The notes under the pieces are model-generated. The model ran no database searches. It was not told where the DNA came from and worked only from the letters and a program-made list of their open reading frames with translations. DNA of 64,000 nt, from the NCBI RefSeq assembly GCF_002269505.1, contig NZ_NQKQ01000008.1, forward strand, positions 1-64,000, given 5' to 3'. Source of the stretch: Pseudomonas fragi. Lineage in GTDB: Bacteria; Pseudomonadota; Gammaproteobacteria; Pseudomonadales; Pseudomonadaceae. Each line of letters begins with the position of its first letter. Within the stretch, counting starts at the first letter, position 1. Positions 55,265 through 64,000 of this stretch are shown piece by piece. The position numbers were made by a program, and so were the translations under genes.

Positions 55265-56293
55265 ATGTTGTCGCGCCTACCTGCAGTTACCCGCTACCTG
55301 TCCGTTGCCGCACTTTGTGTAGCGGGTCCCGCTGTTGCGCTTGAATTTCCGCTGCCACCGCCTGGCGAAGATGTCGTCGGTGAAGTGCAGGTGATCAAGG
55401 GCAAGTACGAAGACTCCTTTGCTGACCTGGGCAACAAGTACGAGCTGGGCTATTCGGAAATGATCGCTGCCAACCCCGGGGTTGACGCCTGGTTGCCGGT
55501 CAAAAAGAACCCGGACGGCACCCTCGTCGATACCGATATCGTGTTGCCGACCCAGTTCATCCTGCCACCGGGCAAGCGCGAGGGGATAGTGATCAACCTC
55601 GCCGAATACCGCTTGTATTATTACCCCAAGGATCAGAACAAGGTTTACACCTTCCCGCTGGGGATTGGTCGCGAAGGTTGGGGCTCACCCTTGGGGCAGA
55701 CGAAAATCACCGCCAAGACGCCGAACCCGACCTGGACACCGCCAGCTTCGATCAAGGCCGAGCACGCCAAAAATGGCGACCCGCTGCCTAATGTCGTGCC
55801 CGCAGGCCCCGATAACCCGTTGGGCCCGTTCAAGTTCACCCTGGGCATGCCGGGCTACCTGATTCACGGCTCCAACGCCAAGTTCGGCATTGGCACGGGC
55901 ACCAGCCACGGCTGCTTCCGCATGCTTAACCAGAACGTGCTGCAAATGGCGCAGATGGTGCCGGTGGGTACGCCGGTGCGGATCATCAACGAGCCGTACA
56001 AAATTGGCGTCAGTGGCGGCAAGGTGTTCCTTGAAGTACACGAGCCGTTGAACGTGAAGGATGGCTCGTTGCTGGCAGTCAGCGACAAGTCGCACTTGAC
56101 CCCTGAAGACTTGCAGAACAAGTACGCAGGTTTCATCAACTTCCTGCTCAAGCACAAAGACCTGGAAAACAGCATCCAGATAGACAAGGATCTGGCCTTC
56201 CCGGTAGTGGGCGCCGAAACCGGCATCCCTGCAGAAATCGGCATATCCAACTCTGGCGTAACGGCAGGCCAGTCGCTGGATTACGTGCAGTAA
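55265..56293 (+). CDS. L,D-transpeptidase (YbiS/ErfK family)
   Basis: A periplasmic L,D-transpeptidase of about 342 residues. Signal peptide (LSVAALCVAGPAVA), a LysM-like N-terminal region (VQVIKGKYEDSFADLGNKYE), then the YkuD domain with the active-site pattern IHGSN...SHGCFRM (Cys nucleophile, His). It can attach the major outer-membrane lipoprotein to peptidoglycan, and the neighbouring oprI gene encodes such a lipoprotein. I used the ATG at 55265 with AAGGA eight bases upstream; earlier ATGs at 55247 and 55256 are possible. Confidence 0.9.
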   Translation: MLSRLPAVTRYLSVAALCVAGPAVALEFPLPPPGEDVVGEVQVIKGKYEDSFADLGNKYELGYSEMIAANPGVDAWLPVKKNPDGTLVDTDIVLPTQFILPPGKREGIVINLAEYRLYYYPKDQNKVYTFPLGIGREGWGSPLGQTKITAKTPNPTWTPPASIKAEHAKNGDPLPNVVPAGPDNPLGPFKFTLGMPGYLIHGSNAKFGIGTGTSHGCFRMLNQNVLQMAQMVPVGTPVRIINEPYKIGVSGGKVFLEVHEPLNVKDGSLLAVSDKSHLTPEDLQNKYAGFINFLLKHKDLENSIQIDKDLAFPVVGAETGIPAEIGISNSGVTAGQSLDYVQ

Positions 56294-56313
56294 GGCGTAC
56301 TAAAACGCGCAAT

Positions 56314-56352
56314 AAAAAGCCGCCGCGGTTAATACCCGCAGCGGCTTTTTTA
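56314..56352 (+). terminator. Rho-independent terminator after the L,D-transpeptidase gene
   Basis: A stem AAAAAGCCGC/GCGGCTTTTT encloses a 17-base loop and ends in T's. It lies about 20 bases after the stop and also reads as an inverted repeat from the other strand. Confidence 0.82.
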
Positions 56353-56374
56353 TTGCTTGCTTAGTGGCCGGCAG

Positions 56375-56409
56375 GCAATAAAAAAGCCGACCTAAAAATA
56401 GGTCGGCTT
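56375..56409 (-). terminator. Rho-independent terminator of oprI
   Basis: On the minus strand the stem AAGCCGACC/GGTCGGCTT with a short AT-rich loop is followed by a T-run, about 20 bases after the oprI stop. Confidence 0.85.
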
Positions 56410-56430
56410 GGTAACAATCCCGAAGGACTA

Positions 56431-56682
56431 TTACTTGCGGCTTGCTTTTTCAAGCATGCGCAGAGCGCGCTCGTTAGCTTCGTCAGCAGTCTGTTGTGCT
56501 TTTTGAGCAGCAGCCAGAGCTTCATCAGCTTTACGGTAGGCTTCGTCAGCACGAGCCTGGGAGCGAGCTGCTGCATCTTCAGTTGCAGTCAGACGGGCTT
56601 CAGTTTCTTTAGATACGCTGCTGCAACCGGTAGCCAGAACTGCGGCCAATGCCAGAGCAGAGAATTTCAGAACGTTGTTCAT
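56431..56682 (-). CDS. oprI: Major outer-membrane lipoprotein OprI
   Basis: OprI is the Braun-type lipoprotein of Pseudomonas, anchoring the outer membrane to peptidoglycan. The 83-residue precursor has the lipobox ATGC (in [11 protein letters not shown]), an extended coiled-coil rich in Ala, Glu and Lys ([19 protein letters not shown]) and a C-terminal Lys. I used the ATG at 56682, with AAGGGG upstream. The expected L,D-transpeptidase partner is the neighbouring gene. Confidence 0.96.
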   Translation of the reverse strand: MNNVLKFSALALAAVLATGCSSVSKETEARLTATEDAAARSQARADEAYRKADEALAAAQKAQQTADEANERALRMLEKASRK

Positions 56683-57179
56683 CGTGTTCCCCTTCAAGGA
56701 CTTTCTAATTAAAGCTGTTCCTTCAAAGTGAGGAAACAGCCGGCGTACATAGTACCCATTACTTGTAGTAAGTAAAATGACCTAGCGCAAGAACCAAAAA
56801 AAATAATTGGCTGGCAATCTCGGTAGGCTAGCTTTAACGGATTGTGTTTGTAAAACAGTCAGTTTGGAGTGCATGAAGTGGCATCCGCGTGATAGCGCAG
56901 CGTGACTTAAAATGCGGTTGTACGTCATAGCCTCAACTATCCGGAAAATGTTCAGGACTGCGTCAAGGATGTCGGGCAGGCGAAACGTTCGAGCAGGTCT
57001 GATCTGCTGACAACAGGCTGCCTCCTGGAAGTGAACATTTGCATTAGAGTGGCTACTCTGTAATCAGGCCTGCTGGCACATTCTGTGCTGGCAGCGCGTG
57101 CGTGAAGGCGTAGTAGTTCCCTCGGCGGAAAAACATCAGTAAGGTAGGGGTCACACTACAAGACCCGCGAGGAGTAATG
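56683..57179. other. Intergenic region upstream of oprI, no gene seen
   Basis: About 500 bases separate divergent oprI and the GNAT gene. An inverted repeat GCTGTTCC/GGAAACAGC with a short loop (56715-56741) would form a hairpin in the oprI leader. A TACTAT-like box lies further upstream at about 56748. Toward the GNAT gene there is a GCCTGCTGGCA...TGCTGGCAGC inverted stretch near 57068. No ORF or recognised small RNA is visible, although an unrecognised RNA gene is possible. Confidence 0.4.
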
Positions 57180-57461
57180 ATGAGCGAGGCGTTGTCTATC
57201 CACCATGACCAGGCAGGTCACCAGTTTGAGACCACTGTCGACGGTCATCGTGCCTACCTGACCTACATGGATCTGGGCAAGCAGACGCTGGATATCTATC
57301 GCACGTTTGTGCCCAATGCCTTGCGTGGACGAGGTATTGCAGCAGCCTTGACGGAGCAGGCGCTCGATTACGCCGACAAGATGGGCTACGAGGTAATTCC
57401 TTCGTGTTCCTACGTTGAGCGCTATATGGAGCGCCACAAGCGCCCTCAGGCCAATACCTGA
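57180..57461 (+). CDS. GNAT-family N-acetyltransferase, short (YjdJ-like)
   Basis: A 93-residue GNAT domain of the short type. Acetyl-CoA is bound by RGRGIAAALTEQALDYA, and the C-terminal part has VIPSCSYVERYM. Acceptor unknown. GGAG lies five bases before the ATG at 57180; the ATG at 57177 is too close. A strong bidirectional terminator follows. Confidence 0.88.
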   Translation: MSEALSIHHDQAGHQFETTVDGHRAYLTYMDLGKQTLDIYRTFVPNALRGRGIAAALTEQALDYADKMGYEVIPSCSYVERYMERHKRPQANT

Positions 57462-57470
57462 AGAGCACGC

Positions 57471-57509
57471 ACACAAAAACGCCGGGCATGCCCCGGCGTT
57501 TTTGTGTGT
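57471..57509. terminator. Strong bidirectional rho-independent terminator
   Basis: A long stem, CACAAAAACGCCGGG paired with CCCCGGCGTTTTTGTG, has a four- to five-base loop and A/T runs at both ends. It lies 10 bases after the GNAT stop and could serve both strands. Confidence 0.92.
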
Positions 57510-57532
57510 GGCAATCGGGCTTTGAATGATCT

Positions 57533-57559
57533 GTAGCCGCTTCGCTCGTCAGCGGCTAC
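57533..57559. repeat. Short REP-like hairpin (GTAGCCGC family)
   Basis: GTAGCCGC and GCGGCTAC form an 8-base inverted repeat around an 11-base loop. The pattern resembles the REP fragments flanking the element at 50363. It follows the stop region of the DAHP synthase gene. Confidence 0.6.
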
Positions 57560-57569
57560 AAGTTTTGAC

Positions 57570-58646
57570 TCAGCCGCGCTCACGCTTTGGCAGTACATCC
57601 TTGAGCTTGGCGCGCATGCTGCGCAACGTGCTCTCGGTAGCGGCCCAGTCGATGCAGGCATCGGTAATCGAAACACCGTACTGCAGGTCTTCGAGGTTTT
57701 TCGGAATTGCCTGGCAGCCCCAGTTCAAGTGGCTTTCGACCATCAGGCCGATAATTGACTGGTTGCCTTCGACGATCTGGTTGGCCACGTTCTCCATGAC
57801 CAGCGGTTGCAAGGCCGGGTCTTTGTTGGAGTTGGCGTGGCTGCAGTCGACCATGATGTTCGGACGGATTTTAGCCTTGTTCAGTGCCTGTTCACACAGG
57901 GCGACGCTGACCGAATCATAGTTGGGCTTGCCATTGCCGCCGCGCAATACCACGTGACCATAGGCGTTGCCCTTGGTGGTGACAATCGACACGCCGCCTT
58001 CCTGGTTGATCCCCAGGAAACGATGCGGGCTGGAAACCGATTGCAAGGCATTGATCGCAACCGTCAGGCCGCCATCGGTGCCGTTCTTGAAGCCTACCGA
58101 CGAAGACAGGCCGGAGGCCATTTCGCGGTGGGTCTGCGATTCGGTGGTGCGCGCACCAATGGCCGACCAGCTGATCAGGTCCTGCAGGTACTGCGGGGAA
58201 ATCGGATCAAGGGCTTCGGTGGCCGTTGGCAGGCCCATTTCAGCCAGGTCCAGCAGCAGTTTGCGGCCGATATGCAGGCCGTCTTCGATCTTGAACGAGT
58301 CGTCCAGGTACGGATCGTTGATCAGACCTTTCCAGCCCACGGTTGTGCGAGGTTTCTCGAAATAGACGCGCATCACCAGATACAGCGTGTCGCTGACTTC
58401 TTCGGCCAGCACTTTCAGACGCTCGGCATACTCGTGGGCAGCCTTGATATCGTGGATCGAGCAAGGCCCGATGACAACGAACAGTCGATGGTCCGTGCCA
58501 TCCAGGATGTTGCGAATCACCTCGCGCCCTTTGGTCACGGTCTGCAGAGCCGTTTCACGCAAAGGCATTTCGCGTTTGAGCTGTTCAGGGGTGATCAGGG
58601 TTTCGTTGGAGGCAACGTTTAGGTCGTCGATCGGTAAATCAGCCAT
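57570..58646 (-). CDS. 3-deoxy-7-phosphoheptulonate synthase (DAHP synthase, class I)
   Basis: This 358-residue enzyme condenses phosphoenolpyruvate and erythrose 4-phosphate in the first step of aromatic amino acid synthesis. Class I (AroF/G/H) blocks are present: VVIGPCSIHD, RVYFEKPRTTVGWKG, NGTDGGLTVA, VDCSHANSNKD. I used the ATG at 58646 (MADLPIDD); the in-frame extension upstream is not like the family. Which feedback type (Phe, Tyr, Trp) it is cannot be read from motifs here. It is monocistronic. Confidence 0.94.
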   Translation of the reverse strand: MADLPIDDLNVASNETLITPEQLKREMPLRETALQTVTKGREVIRNILDGTDHRLFVVIGPCSIHDIKAAHEYAERLKVLAEEVSDTLYLVMRVYFEKPRTTVGWKGLINDPYLDDSFKIEDGLHIGRKLLLDLAEMGLPTATEALDPISPQYLQDLISWSAIGARTTESQTHREMASGLSSSVGFKNGTDGGLTVAINALQSVSSPHRFLGINQEGGVSIVTTKGNAYGHVVLRGGNGKPNYDSVSVALCEQALNKAKIRPNIMVDCSHANSNKDPALQPLVMENVANQIVEGNQSIIGLMVESHLNWGCQAIPKNLEDLQYGVSITDACIDWAATESTLRSMRAKLKDVLPKRERG

Positions 58647-58777
58647 CGTGTTACTCGTCAGGTCACGGGTGCCGGCCGCCAGCGATCCCCGTGCGGCGGA
58701 GCACAGCTTGATTGAGCGCATCGGGGAGCCGAACCTTAACGCGTTAACCGGTTGGTCGACAATGGGCAGGTACAGCT

Positions 58778-59224
58778 TTAATCCAGTACGGCCTGCGCCA
58801 TTGCGTGATCCAGGGTGGCTTGTGAGAACTCCACAGCGTGGTGAGTGACCCATTCCAGGGCCAGGGCTTGCAAGTCCTGCGGATAGGGGCTTTGTTGCTG
58901 CTGCAGACGGGAAAAGTGCTCGATCTGACAAACCTGTTCACCCATTCGTGCGCCAAACAGGGTTTGTTCGTCGATCAGGGCTACGCCGATACGGTAGCCC
59001 TGTTGATGCTTTTCGCACCAGGCTATATAGCCCGGATAACGTGCGTTTTCCCCCAGGGTAGGCATGGACAGGTCAACGGCGGTGCCGCATCGCCAGCTTC
59101 GGTCGCTGTTGCATGCCACGCCGCCGAGGCTGATAGAGTGCAGCTTCTGGCGCGGCAGTGAAGGTTGGTTGCGTAGCGTTATCTCAACGGGAATATCATC
59201 TGGGTGAGGTAAAAAGCGACCCAT
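58778..59224 (-). CDS. PilZ-like domain protein, motif partly degenerate
   Basis: A 148-residue protein with a PilZ-like core (SISLGGVACNSDRSWRCG and RIGVALID). The cyclic-di-GMP binding motif [D/N]xSxxG reads SISLGG, and the RxxxR motif upstream is not clear (LPRQK). So binding is uncertain. GGAGTC lies before the ATG at 59224. It is divergent from a thioredoxin-like gene. Confidence 0.7.
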   Translation of the reverse strand: MGRFLPHPDDIPVEITLRNQPSLPRQKLHSISLGGVACNSDRSWRCGTAVDLSMPTLGENARYPGYIAWCEKHQQGYRIGVALIDEQTLFGARMGEQVCQIEHFSRLQQQQSPYPQDLQALALEWVTHHAVEFSQATLDHAMAQAVLD

Positions 59225-59263
59225 GAAAGCTGACTCCAATTGCCATCAAATTAGTATTGTCTT

Positions 59264-59608
59264 ATGAGTATAGTGAGTGAAATGGAGCTGACCGATTTTG
59301 ATGCCGATCAGCAACTGCTGGCGCTACCCGGCACTACGCTGGTTATCTTTACCAGCGCCGGCTGTTCGGCGTGCCGGGTAGCGCGGCGCATGCTGCCGGA
59401 TATGCAGTTGCCCATCGAACGGCTGTGCTGGATTGATGCTGGCAATAACGGTGGCCTGGTCGAGCGTTACGAAATTTTCCATCTTCCTACCCTGTTTGTC
59501 GTACGCGACGGGGCCTTTTACGGTGAGTTGAAATCGCGCCTGAGTGAAGGCGAACTGGCCCACCATATTCGACTGGCCTTGATGCTTGAGCCTGACGAAC
59601 TACCGTGA
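59264..59608 (+). CDS. Thioredoxin-family protein
   Basis: A 114-residue thioredoxin-fold protein with the redox pair CSAC (TSAGCSACRVARRML) and the cis-Pro in FHLPTLFVVRDG. It lacks a signal peptide, so it should be cytoplasmic. The Cys-x-x-Cys pair differs from the classical CGPC. An in-frame ATG at 59282 is an alternative. A 5'-nucleotidase gene follows. Confidence 0.84.
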   Translation: MSIVSEMELTDFDADQQLLALPGTTLVIFTSAGCSACRVARRMLPDMQLPIERLCWIDAGNNGGLVERYEIFHLPTLFVVRDGAFYGELKSRLSEGELAHHIRLALMLEPDELP

Positions 59609-59646
59609 ACCAATGGCTTAACCCGCTTTAATTCCGTGGAGGCGAC

Positions 59647-60564
59647 ATGAGCAAAGGCTTAAAGGGCAAGCTGGTGCTGGCCATTTCTTCTCGGGCCCTG
59701 TTCGATTTGAGCGACAGCCATCAGGTATATCTGGCCCAGGGAATCGAGGCGTACCGTCAATACCAGATCGAGCATGAAGATGAAGTACTGACGCCGGGGG
59801 ATGCCTTTGCGCTGGTCGAAAAGCTCCTGAGCTTTAATGCCAGCCTTGGCCGTGAGCGGGTGGAGGTGGTGCTGGTATCGCGCAACAGTGCCGACACCGG
59901 GCTGCGGGTGTTCAATTCGATCCAGCATTACGGTCTGAATATTTCCCGGGCAGCGTTCTCGGGCGGGCGCAATCCCCACCCCTATCTCAATGCGTTTGGT
60001 TGTGATCTGTTTTTGTCGACCCATGCCGAGGATGTGCGCAGTGCCCTGGATGCGGGTTTTGCGGCAGCAACCATTCTTTCGGGCGGCTCGCTGCGCGCCG
60101 AAAGCAATGAACTGCGGATTGCCTTCGACGGTGATGCAGTGCTGTTTTCCGATGAGTCGGAGCGGGTTTTCCAGGCTGGTGGCCTGGAGGCATTTCAGTC
60201 GCTTGAGCGCGAATCCGCGCGCAATCCGCTGCGGGGCGGGCCGTTCAAGGGCTTTCTGGAAGCTTTGAACCTGTTGCAACGCGAATTCCCTGACGATGCT
60301 TGCCCGATTCGTACCGCGCTGGTCACTGCCCGTTCGGCCCCTGCCCATGAACGGGTGATCCGCACGTTGCGCGACTGGGACATTCGTCTGGATGAATCGC
60401 TGTTTCTGGGCGGGCTGGATAAATCGGCCTTTCTCGAAGCCTTTGCTGCGGATGTGTTTTTTGATGATCAGGCCGGCCATTGCGAAAGGGCGCGCCAGGT
60501 GGTGGCGACCGGCCATGTGCCCCATGGCATCAGCAATGAATTAAGGGATTTCGCCCCCGAATAA
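59647..60564 (+). CDS. Cytosolic 5'-nucleotidase
   Basis: A 305-residue protein of the bacterial 5'-nucleotidase family (PF06189 type). Hallmarks are VLAISSRALFDL, VVLVSRNSADTG, TALVTARSAPAHERVI and FFDDQAGHCERA. It probably dephosphorylates nucleoside monophosphates such as IMP or AMP. GGAGGCGAC precedes the ATG. It may be co-transcribed with the thioredoxin-like gene upstream (38 bases). Confidence 0.88.
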   Translation: MSKGLKGKLVLAISSRALFDLSDSHQVYLAQGIEAYRQYQIEHEDEVLTPGDAFALVEKLLSFNASLGRERVEVVLVSRNSADTGLRVFNSIQHYGLNISRAAFSGGRNPHPYLNAFGCDLFLSTHAEDVRSALDAGFAAATILSGGSLRAESNELRIAFDGDAVLFSDESERVFQAGGLEAFQSLERESARNPLRGGPFKGFLEALNLLQREFPDDACPIRTALVTARSAPAHERVIRTLRDWDIRLDESLFLGGLDKSAFLEAFAADVFFDDQAGHCERARQVVATGHVPHGISNELRDFAPE

Positions 60565-60658
60565 GCACTGCGGGCAAGTTGCCAAGCGGAGCATCGTACT
60601 TGTCCCGGCGCTGCTAAGCTCTCCTTACCTCGTCTATTGAAGCTGTCGGGATGGTCGC

Positions 60659-61159
60659 ATGATCCGCTCAATTTTGTACGCCACTGACCTTGGCATTTAC
60701 GCGCCCGTTGTTATGCAGCATGCGCTGGGGATGGCCCGCAGTTTCAATGCAGACCTGTTTGTGGTGCATGTGGTCGAGCCCATGGGGCTGTTTGCCGAGT
60801 CGGTGTTGCAGAGCTACCTTGATGAGCAGGCGTTGAGCGAGCTGCACCTGCAAGGCATGAGCACAATGCTTTCAAATATTGAGTTGCGGGTATTGGAGAG
60901 TCTTCGCGAAGAGTTGGCGGGCTGGGAACAGGAACTTGCCTTGATTCGGTCGGTCAAGGTTATTCAGGGGGAGCCTTCACACGTCATTCTGGAGCAGTCG
61001 CAAAAGCTTTCAGTAGACCTGCTGATACTAGGCAGCCATGCCCAGCCCACGGGGGGCGAATCGCATTTGGGACGCACAGCCGCCCGAGTTATCGAACTGG
61101 CAAAAATACCGGTATATCTGGTGCCCCTGATGCAGCGCCGGCGCAGTGCTGATGTGTAA
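60659..61159 (+). CDS. Universal stress protein family
   Basis: A 166-residue UspA domain: ILYATDLG at the start, then LRVLESLREELAG and the ATP-binding block LLILGSHAQPTGGESHLGRTAARVI near the end. The GxxGxxxxxG(S/T) loop is altered, so ATP binding is uncertain. It lies between the 5'-nucleotidase and cysB. Confidence 0.87.
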   Translation: MIRSILYATDLGIYAPVVMQHALGMARSFNADLFVVHVVEPMGLFAESVLQSYLDEQALSELHLQGMSTMLSNIELRVLESLREELAGWEQELALIRSVKVIQGEPSHVILEQSQKLSVDLLILGSHAQPTGGESHLGRTAARVIELAKIPVYLVPLMQRRRSADV

Positions 61160-61201
61160 GGCGGATGAATCAATAGAAATGATAAAAAAGTTCTAGATTT
61201 C

Positions 61202-61223
61202 TTATTCCAACCTTCCATATAGT
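61202..61223 (+). promoter_or_regulatory. Candidate cysB promoter with CysB-like site
   Basis: TTATTCC (61202-61208) resembles the TTATTCC-type half sites in sulfur-gene promoters as I recall them, and is followed by a TATAGT -10 box at 61218-61223. CysB represses its own gene in enteric bacteria, so an overlap with the -10 region would fit. The -35 region is poor. Confidence 0.4.
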
Positions 61224-61263
61224 TATATATCGCCGCCGATACCTTGGCGCCTATCAGCTTTGA

Positions 61264-62247
<984 letters not shown>

Positions 62248-62269
62248 TTCACGCTCAGCACACCCACTC

Positions 62270-62356
62270 TGTAGAAGCGGGCTTGCCCACGATGGCCGCG
62301 ACGCGATCTGAACCAAGGACCGTGCCGTTTGCATCGCGAGCAAGCCCGCTTCTACA
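62270..62356. repeat. Type-A REP doublet (TGTAGAAGCGGGCTTGC sub-type), copy 4
   Basis: Left arm 62270-62294 and right arm 62332-62356 pair with two mismatches. The AGAAGC in the arm replaces GGGAGC of the other copies, and the interior differs as well, so it is a separate sub-type. It lies between cysB and the catalase-like gene. Confidence 0.8.
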
Positions 62357-62370
62357 TTTACCCGGGCGTG

Positions 62371-63507
62371 TTACTGCTCGGCGTTGCGCGCATGCCGGTA
62401 CTCGCTCACCGCGTCATACACCGCCTTGCGCAGGCGGTTGATCCCGCCAATCGGCCGATGTTCCTCAATACCATGCCAGGGGCTGAACGACAGGTTGTCA
62501 CAGGCCAGGCTCTGGCCGGGTGTGTCAAAGTCCTGGGCTGGCACCTTGACCCGTGCAACTGTCTCAAAGGGGGCGTCCGACTCTTTCCACTCAATGCTGG
62601 TGTCTTCGATCGGCATAAAGCGATTGGCATCCTGACGCTGGATCTGCAGCACAAAACAGGCCGGTACCCGGTCTGTTGACAGTTGCTGGTTCAACGCATT
62701 GCGCAGGAAGTTGGGCAGCGCCTCGTTTTGCTTTGGCAAGCTGTAGGCCGGGCAACTGTCGGGGTCGGGGGCCACACGGTATTTGGCATTGGCTGTGCCG
62801 AACTTGTAGGGCGATACCGAAAAGTAGGTGGTTTGTGTCGGGCTGTCCGGGGCGGGTGCCAGAGTTGCCAGGGCGATAAACAAATGGCGGACCTGCCAAC
62901 TGCGTGGGTCCCAGGAAGGGAAAAACGCCAGGACCTTTTTGCCATCGGCTTGCGCGCCGATGTTCTGACGGTATTCAGCTACATCGCTGACAAAGAAATT
63001 GGGATGGTTGAACATCACAAAATCCTGTTCGGTTCGGCCCTGTTGGCTCGGCATCAATTGCGTGCCAGGCACGTCCTGCAATTTGATGGCCATGCCGCGA
63101 GCATCGCGGATGCTGTCGAACTGCGGGTAGGCGTTGCCATTGGACAGGCGCATCACCGCTTGCCAGGTTTTGCCCGGTGTGGCGAAAACGCCCTGGCGCA
63201 AGGCCGGGTCGAGGTCATCGAGCACCACGACTTCGGCCTTGACGCAGCCGTGGGCCTTGGCGTGGGCATCGCGCAGGTAGCGAGTGTTTTCGCGGTGCTG
63301 ATCGACGATGCGGATGGCGGTCTGAATGGTATCCCGGGTCATGGCGGCTTCACCGGTCGGGATTTGTTCCTGGGCCGAAACCGGCCCGCGGTGCTGCCAG
63401 GCGTACCAGCCGCTGGCAAGCGCCCAGCCCAGCAACCCCAGGGCGATCAGTGCCAGCAGTAATGTGCCCAGGCATTTGCCCAGGCGAAGCCAAAACGTGG
63501 TCAACAT
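62371..63507 (-). CDS. Catalase-like heme protein with N-terminal membrane anchor
   Basis: A 378-residue protein with a hydrophobic N-terminal segment (LLLALIALGLLGWALASGWY) and a catalase-related core (AVMRLSNGN; DARGMAIKL; and INRLRKAVYDAVSEYRH near the end, in the area of the proximal tyrosine). It is shorter than mono-functional catalase and more like the catalase-related heme proteins that act on lipid hydroperoxides. Activity is not certain. It is upstream of a cytochrome-like gene, with 43 bases between. Confidence 0.78.
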   Translation of the reverse strand: MLTTFWLRLGKCLGTLLLALIALGLLGWALASGWYAWQHRGPVSAQEQIPTGEAAMTRDTIQTAIRIVDQHRENTRYLRDAHAKAHGCVKAEVVVLDDLDPALRQGVFATPGKTWQAVMRLSNGNAYPQFDSIRDARGMAIKLQDVPGTQLMPSQQGRTEQDFVMFNHPNFFVSDVAEYRQNIGAQADGKKVLAFFPSWDPRSWQVRHLFIALATLAPAPDSPTQTTYFSVSPYKFGTANAKYRVAPDPDSCPAYSLPKQNEALPNFLRNALNQQLSTDRVPACFVLQIQRQDANRFMPIEDTSIEWKESDAPFETVARVKVPAQDFDTPGQSLACDNLSFSPWHGIEEHRPIGGINRLRKAVYDAVSEYRHARNAEQ

Positions 63508-63550
63508 GCAAACATCCTTTTAACGAAATCTTCAGTGCTGTGAAGGCACT

Positions 63551-64000
63551 TCATGGGGTGGGCAACTGTTGTTCAAGGGGGCCGCCGAGCATTTTCAGAT
63601 ACTCCAGCAAGGCCCAGCGCTCTTCGGGTTGCAGCAGGCGCCCGATGACGCCGTTGCCGCGAGGGCCGGCGCGGAATTCGTGACCGCTGTTGTGGTTGCC
63701 GCTGATTCGCGTGTCGAGTACAAAGCCGCCGTCGAAAGCCTCGGTGCGATAGCCCAGGTGACGCGGGTCGTATTCAAAGCTGCCGCGATAGAAGGTCTGG
63801 TCGCGCTCGGCCTGAGGCGACAGCAACTGGTACACCGTGGGTACCGAGCCGTTGTGCAGGAAAGGTGCCGTGGCCCAGATCCCGTCCAGCGGGCGCGCCT
63901 TGTAGGCTCGCAATTCCATGACTCCGATCGGCAGGCCGAAACCGTTGAGGCGCGCCTGCTCCTCAGGGCTGATGTTGGCGTCATGGTAGGCACGCTTCTC
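63551..64000 (-). CDS. Cytochrome c-type protein, C-terminal part, cut by window edge
   Basis: The reading frame is open to the window edge on the minus strand, giving 149 residues of a longer protein. KARPLDGIWATAPFLHNGSVPTVY is the C-terminal signature of di-heme cytochrome c peroxidase-like or related thiol-oxidoreductase proteins, with conserved His and the Met/His-bearing loop. No CxxCH motif is in the visible part. It precedes the catalase-like gene on the same strand, suggesting shared use of peroxides (inference). Confidence 0.75.
   Translation of the reverse strand, partial: EKRAYHDANISPEEQARLNGFGLPIGVMELRAYKARPLDGIWATAPFLHNGSVPTVYQLLSPQAERDQTFYRGSFEYDPRHLGYRTEAFDGGFVLDTRISGNHNSGHEFRAGPRGNGVIGRLLQPEERWALLEYLKMLGGPLEQQLPTP

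Noticed and set aside
58647..58931. N-terminal extension of the DAHP synthase frame
   Set aside because: The frame is open, but the sequence is unlike class I synthases, and the ATG at 58646 gives the family length.

Overview
The window looks like a chromosomal stretch of a fluorescent-group Pseudomonas. The evidence is the gene repertoire: OprI with its alanine/lysine-rich lipoprotein sequence, kdpFABC-kdpDE, rnd-ycgL, poxB, cysB, tesA with a two-gene ABC exporter, and a hydroxyproline operon. The moderately high GC and two families of palindromic REP doublets typical of this group point the same way. No tRNA, rRNA, CRISPR array or intact prophage is visible. Genus is inferred from recognised families, not from a database search.

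Layout. 1-720: an AT-richer left edge with a broken unknown gene, a 69-residue unknown protein and a small lipoprotein. 0.9-9.5 kb: a diguanylate cyclase; an SDR / AraC regulator / NAD(P)-binding protein operon; a YtcJ-like amidohydrolase followed by a YcaC-like hydrolase; a mechanosensitive channel with a cyclic-nucleotide-binding domain. 9.8-14 kb: three secreted proteins in one operon (alpha/beta hydrolase with Cys at the nucleophile elbow, cupin, double carboxymuconolactone-decarboxylase-like protein) with a convergent LysR regulator, then a ParD-like/methionine aminopeptidase pair. 14-24 kb: poxB, a glutamine-synthetase-like ligase, a methyltransferase, a class C beta-lactamase, rnd-ycgL-dehydrogenase, a nitroreductase, a YcgN-type protein and an M61-like protein that has lost its zinc-binding histidines.

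25-33 kb: the complete potassium-pump locus kdpFABC plus sensor kdpD and regulator kdpE, with a T-rich direct repeat upstream that resembles a KdpE site. 33-42 kb: a patatin-like protein, lipoprotein, CHAD protein, thioesterase, chemoreceptor, tatD, a lytic transglycosylase and DoxX. 42-50 kb: an operon that would take trans-4-hydroxy-L-proline to 2-oxoglutarate (permease, 2-epimerase, deaminase, semialdehyde dehydrogenase, D-amino-acid dehydrogenase), with a divergent PAS-AraC regulator, followed by greB. 50.3-51 kb: a roughly 570-bp non-coding element bounded by 65-bp inverted repeats, apparently sitting inside an older palindrome. 51-57 kb: the ABC exporter, tesA, an L,D-transpeptidase and oprI. 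57-64 kb: a GNAT protein, DAHP synthase, a PilZ-like protein, a thioredoxin-like protein, a 5'-nucleotidase, UspA, cysB, a catalase-like protein and the end of a cytochrome-type gene.

Most of the window is ordinary core metabolism. The points most worth a second look are the ParD-like/Map pair with its palindromic operator, the 570-bp inverted-repeat element, the secreted Cys-hydrolase operon, the metalloprotease-like protein without zinc ligands, the frameshifted left-edge cluster, and REP doublets whose arms vary in a compensated way.
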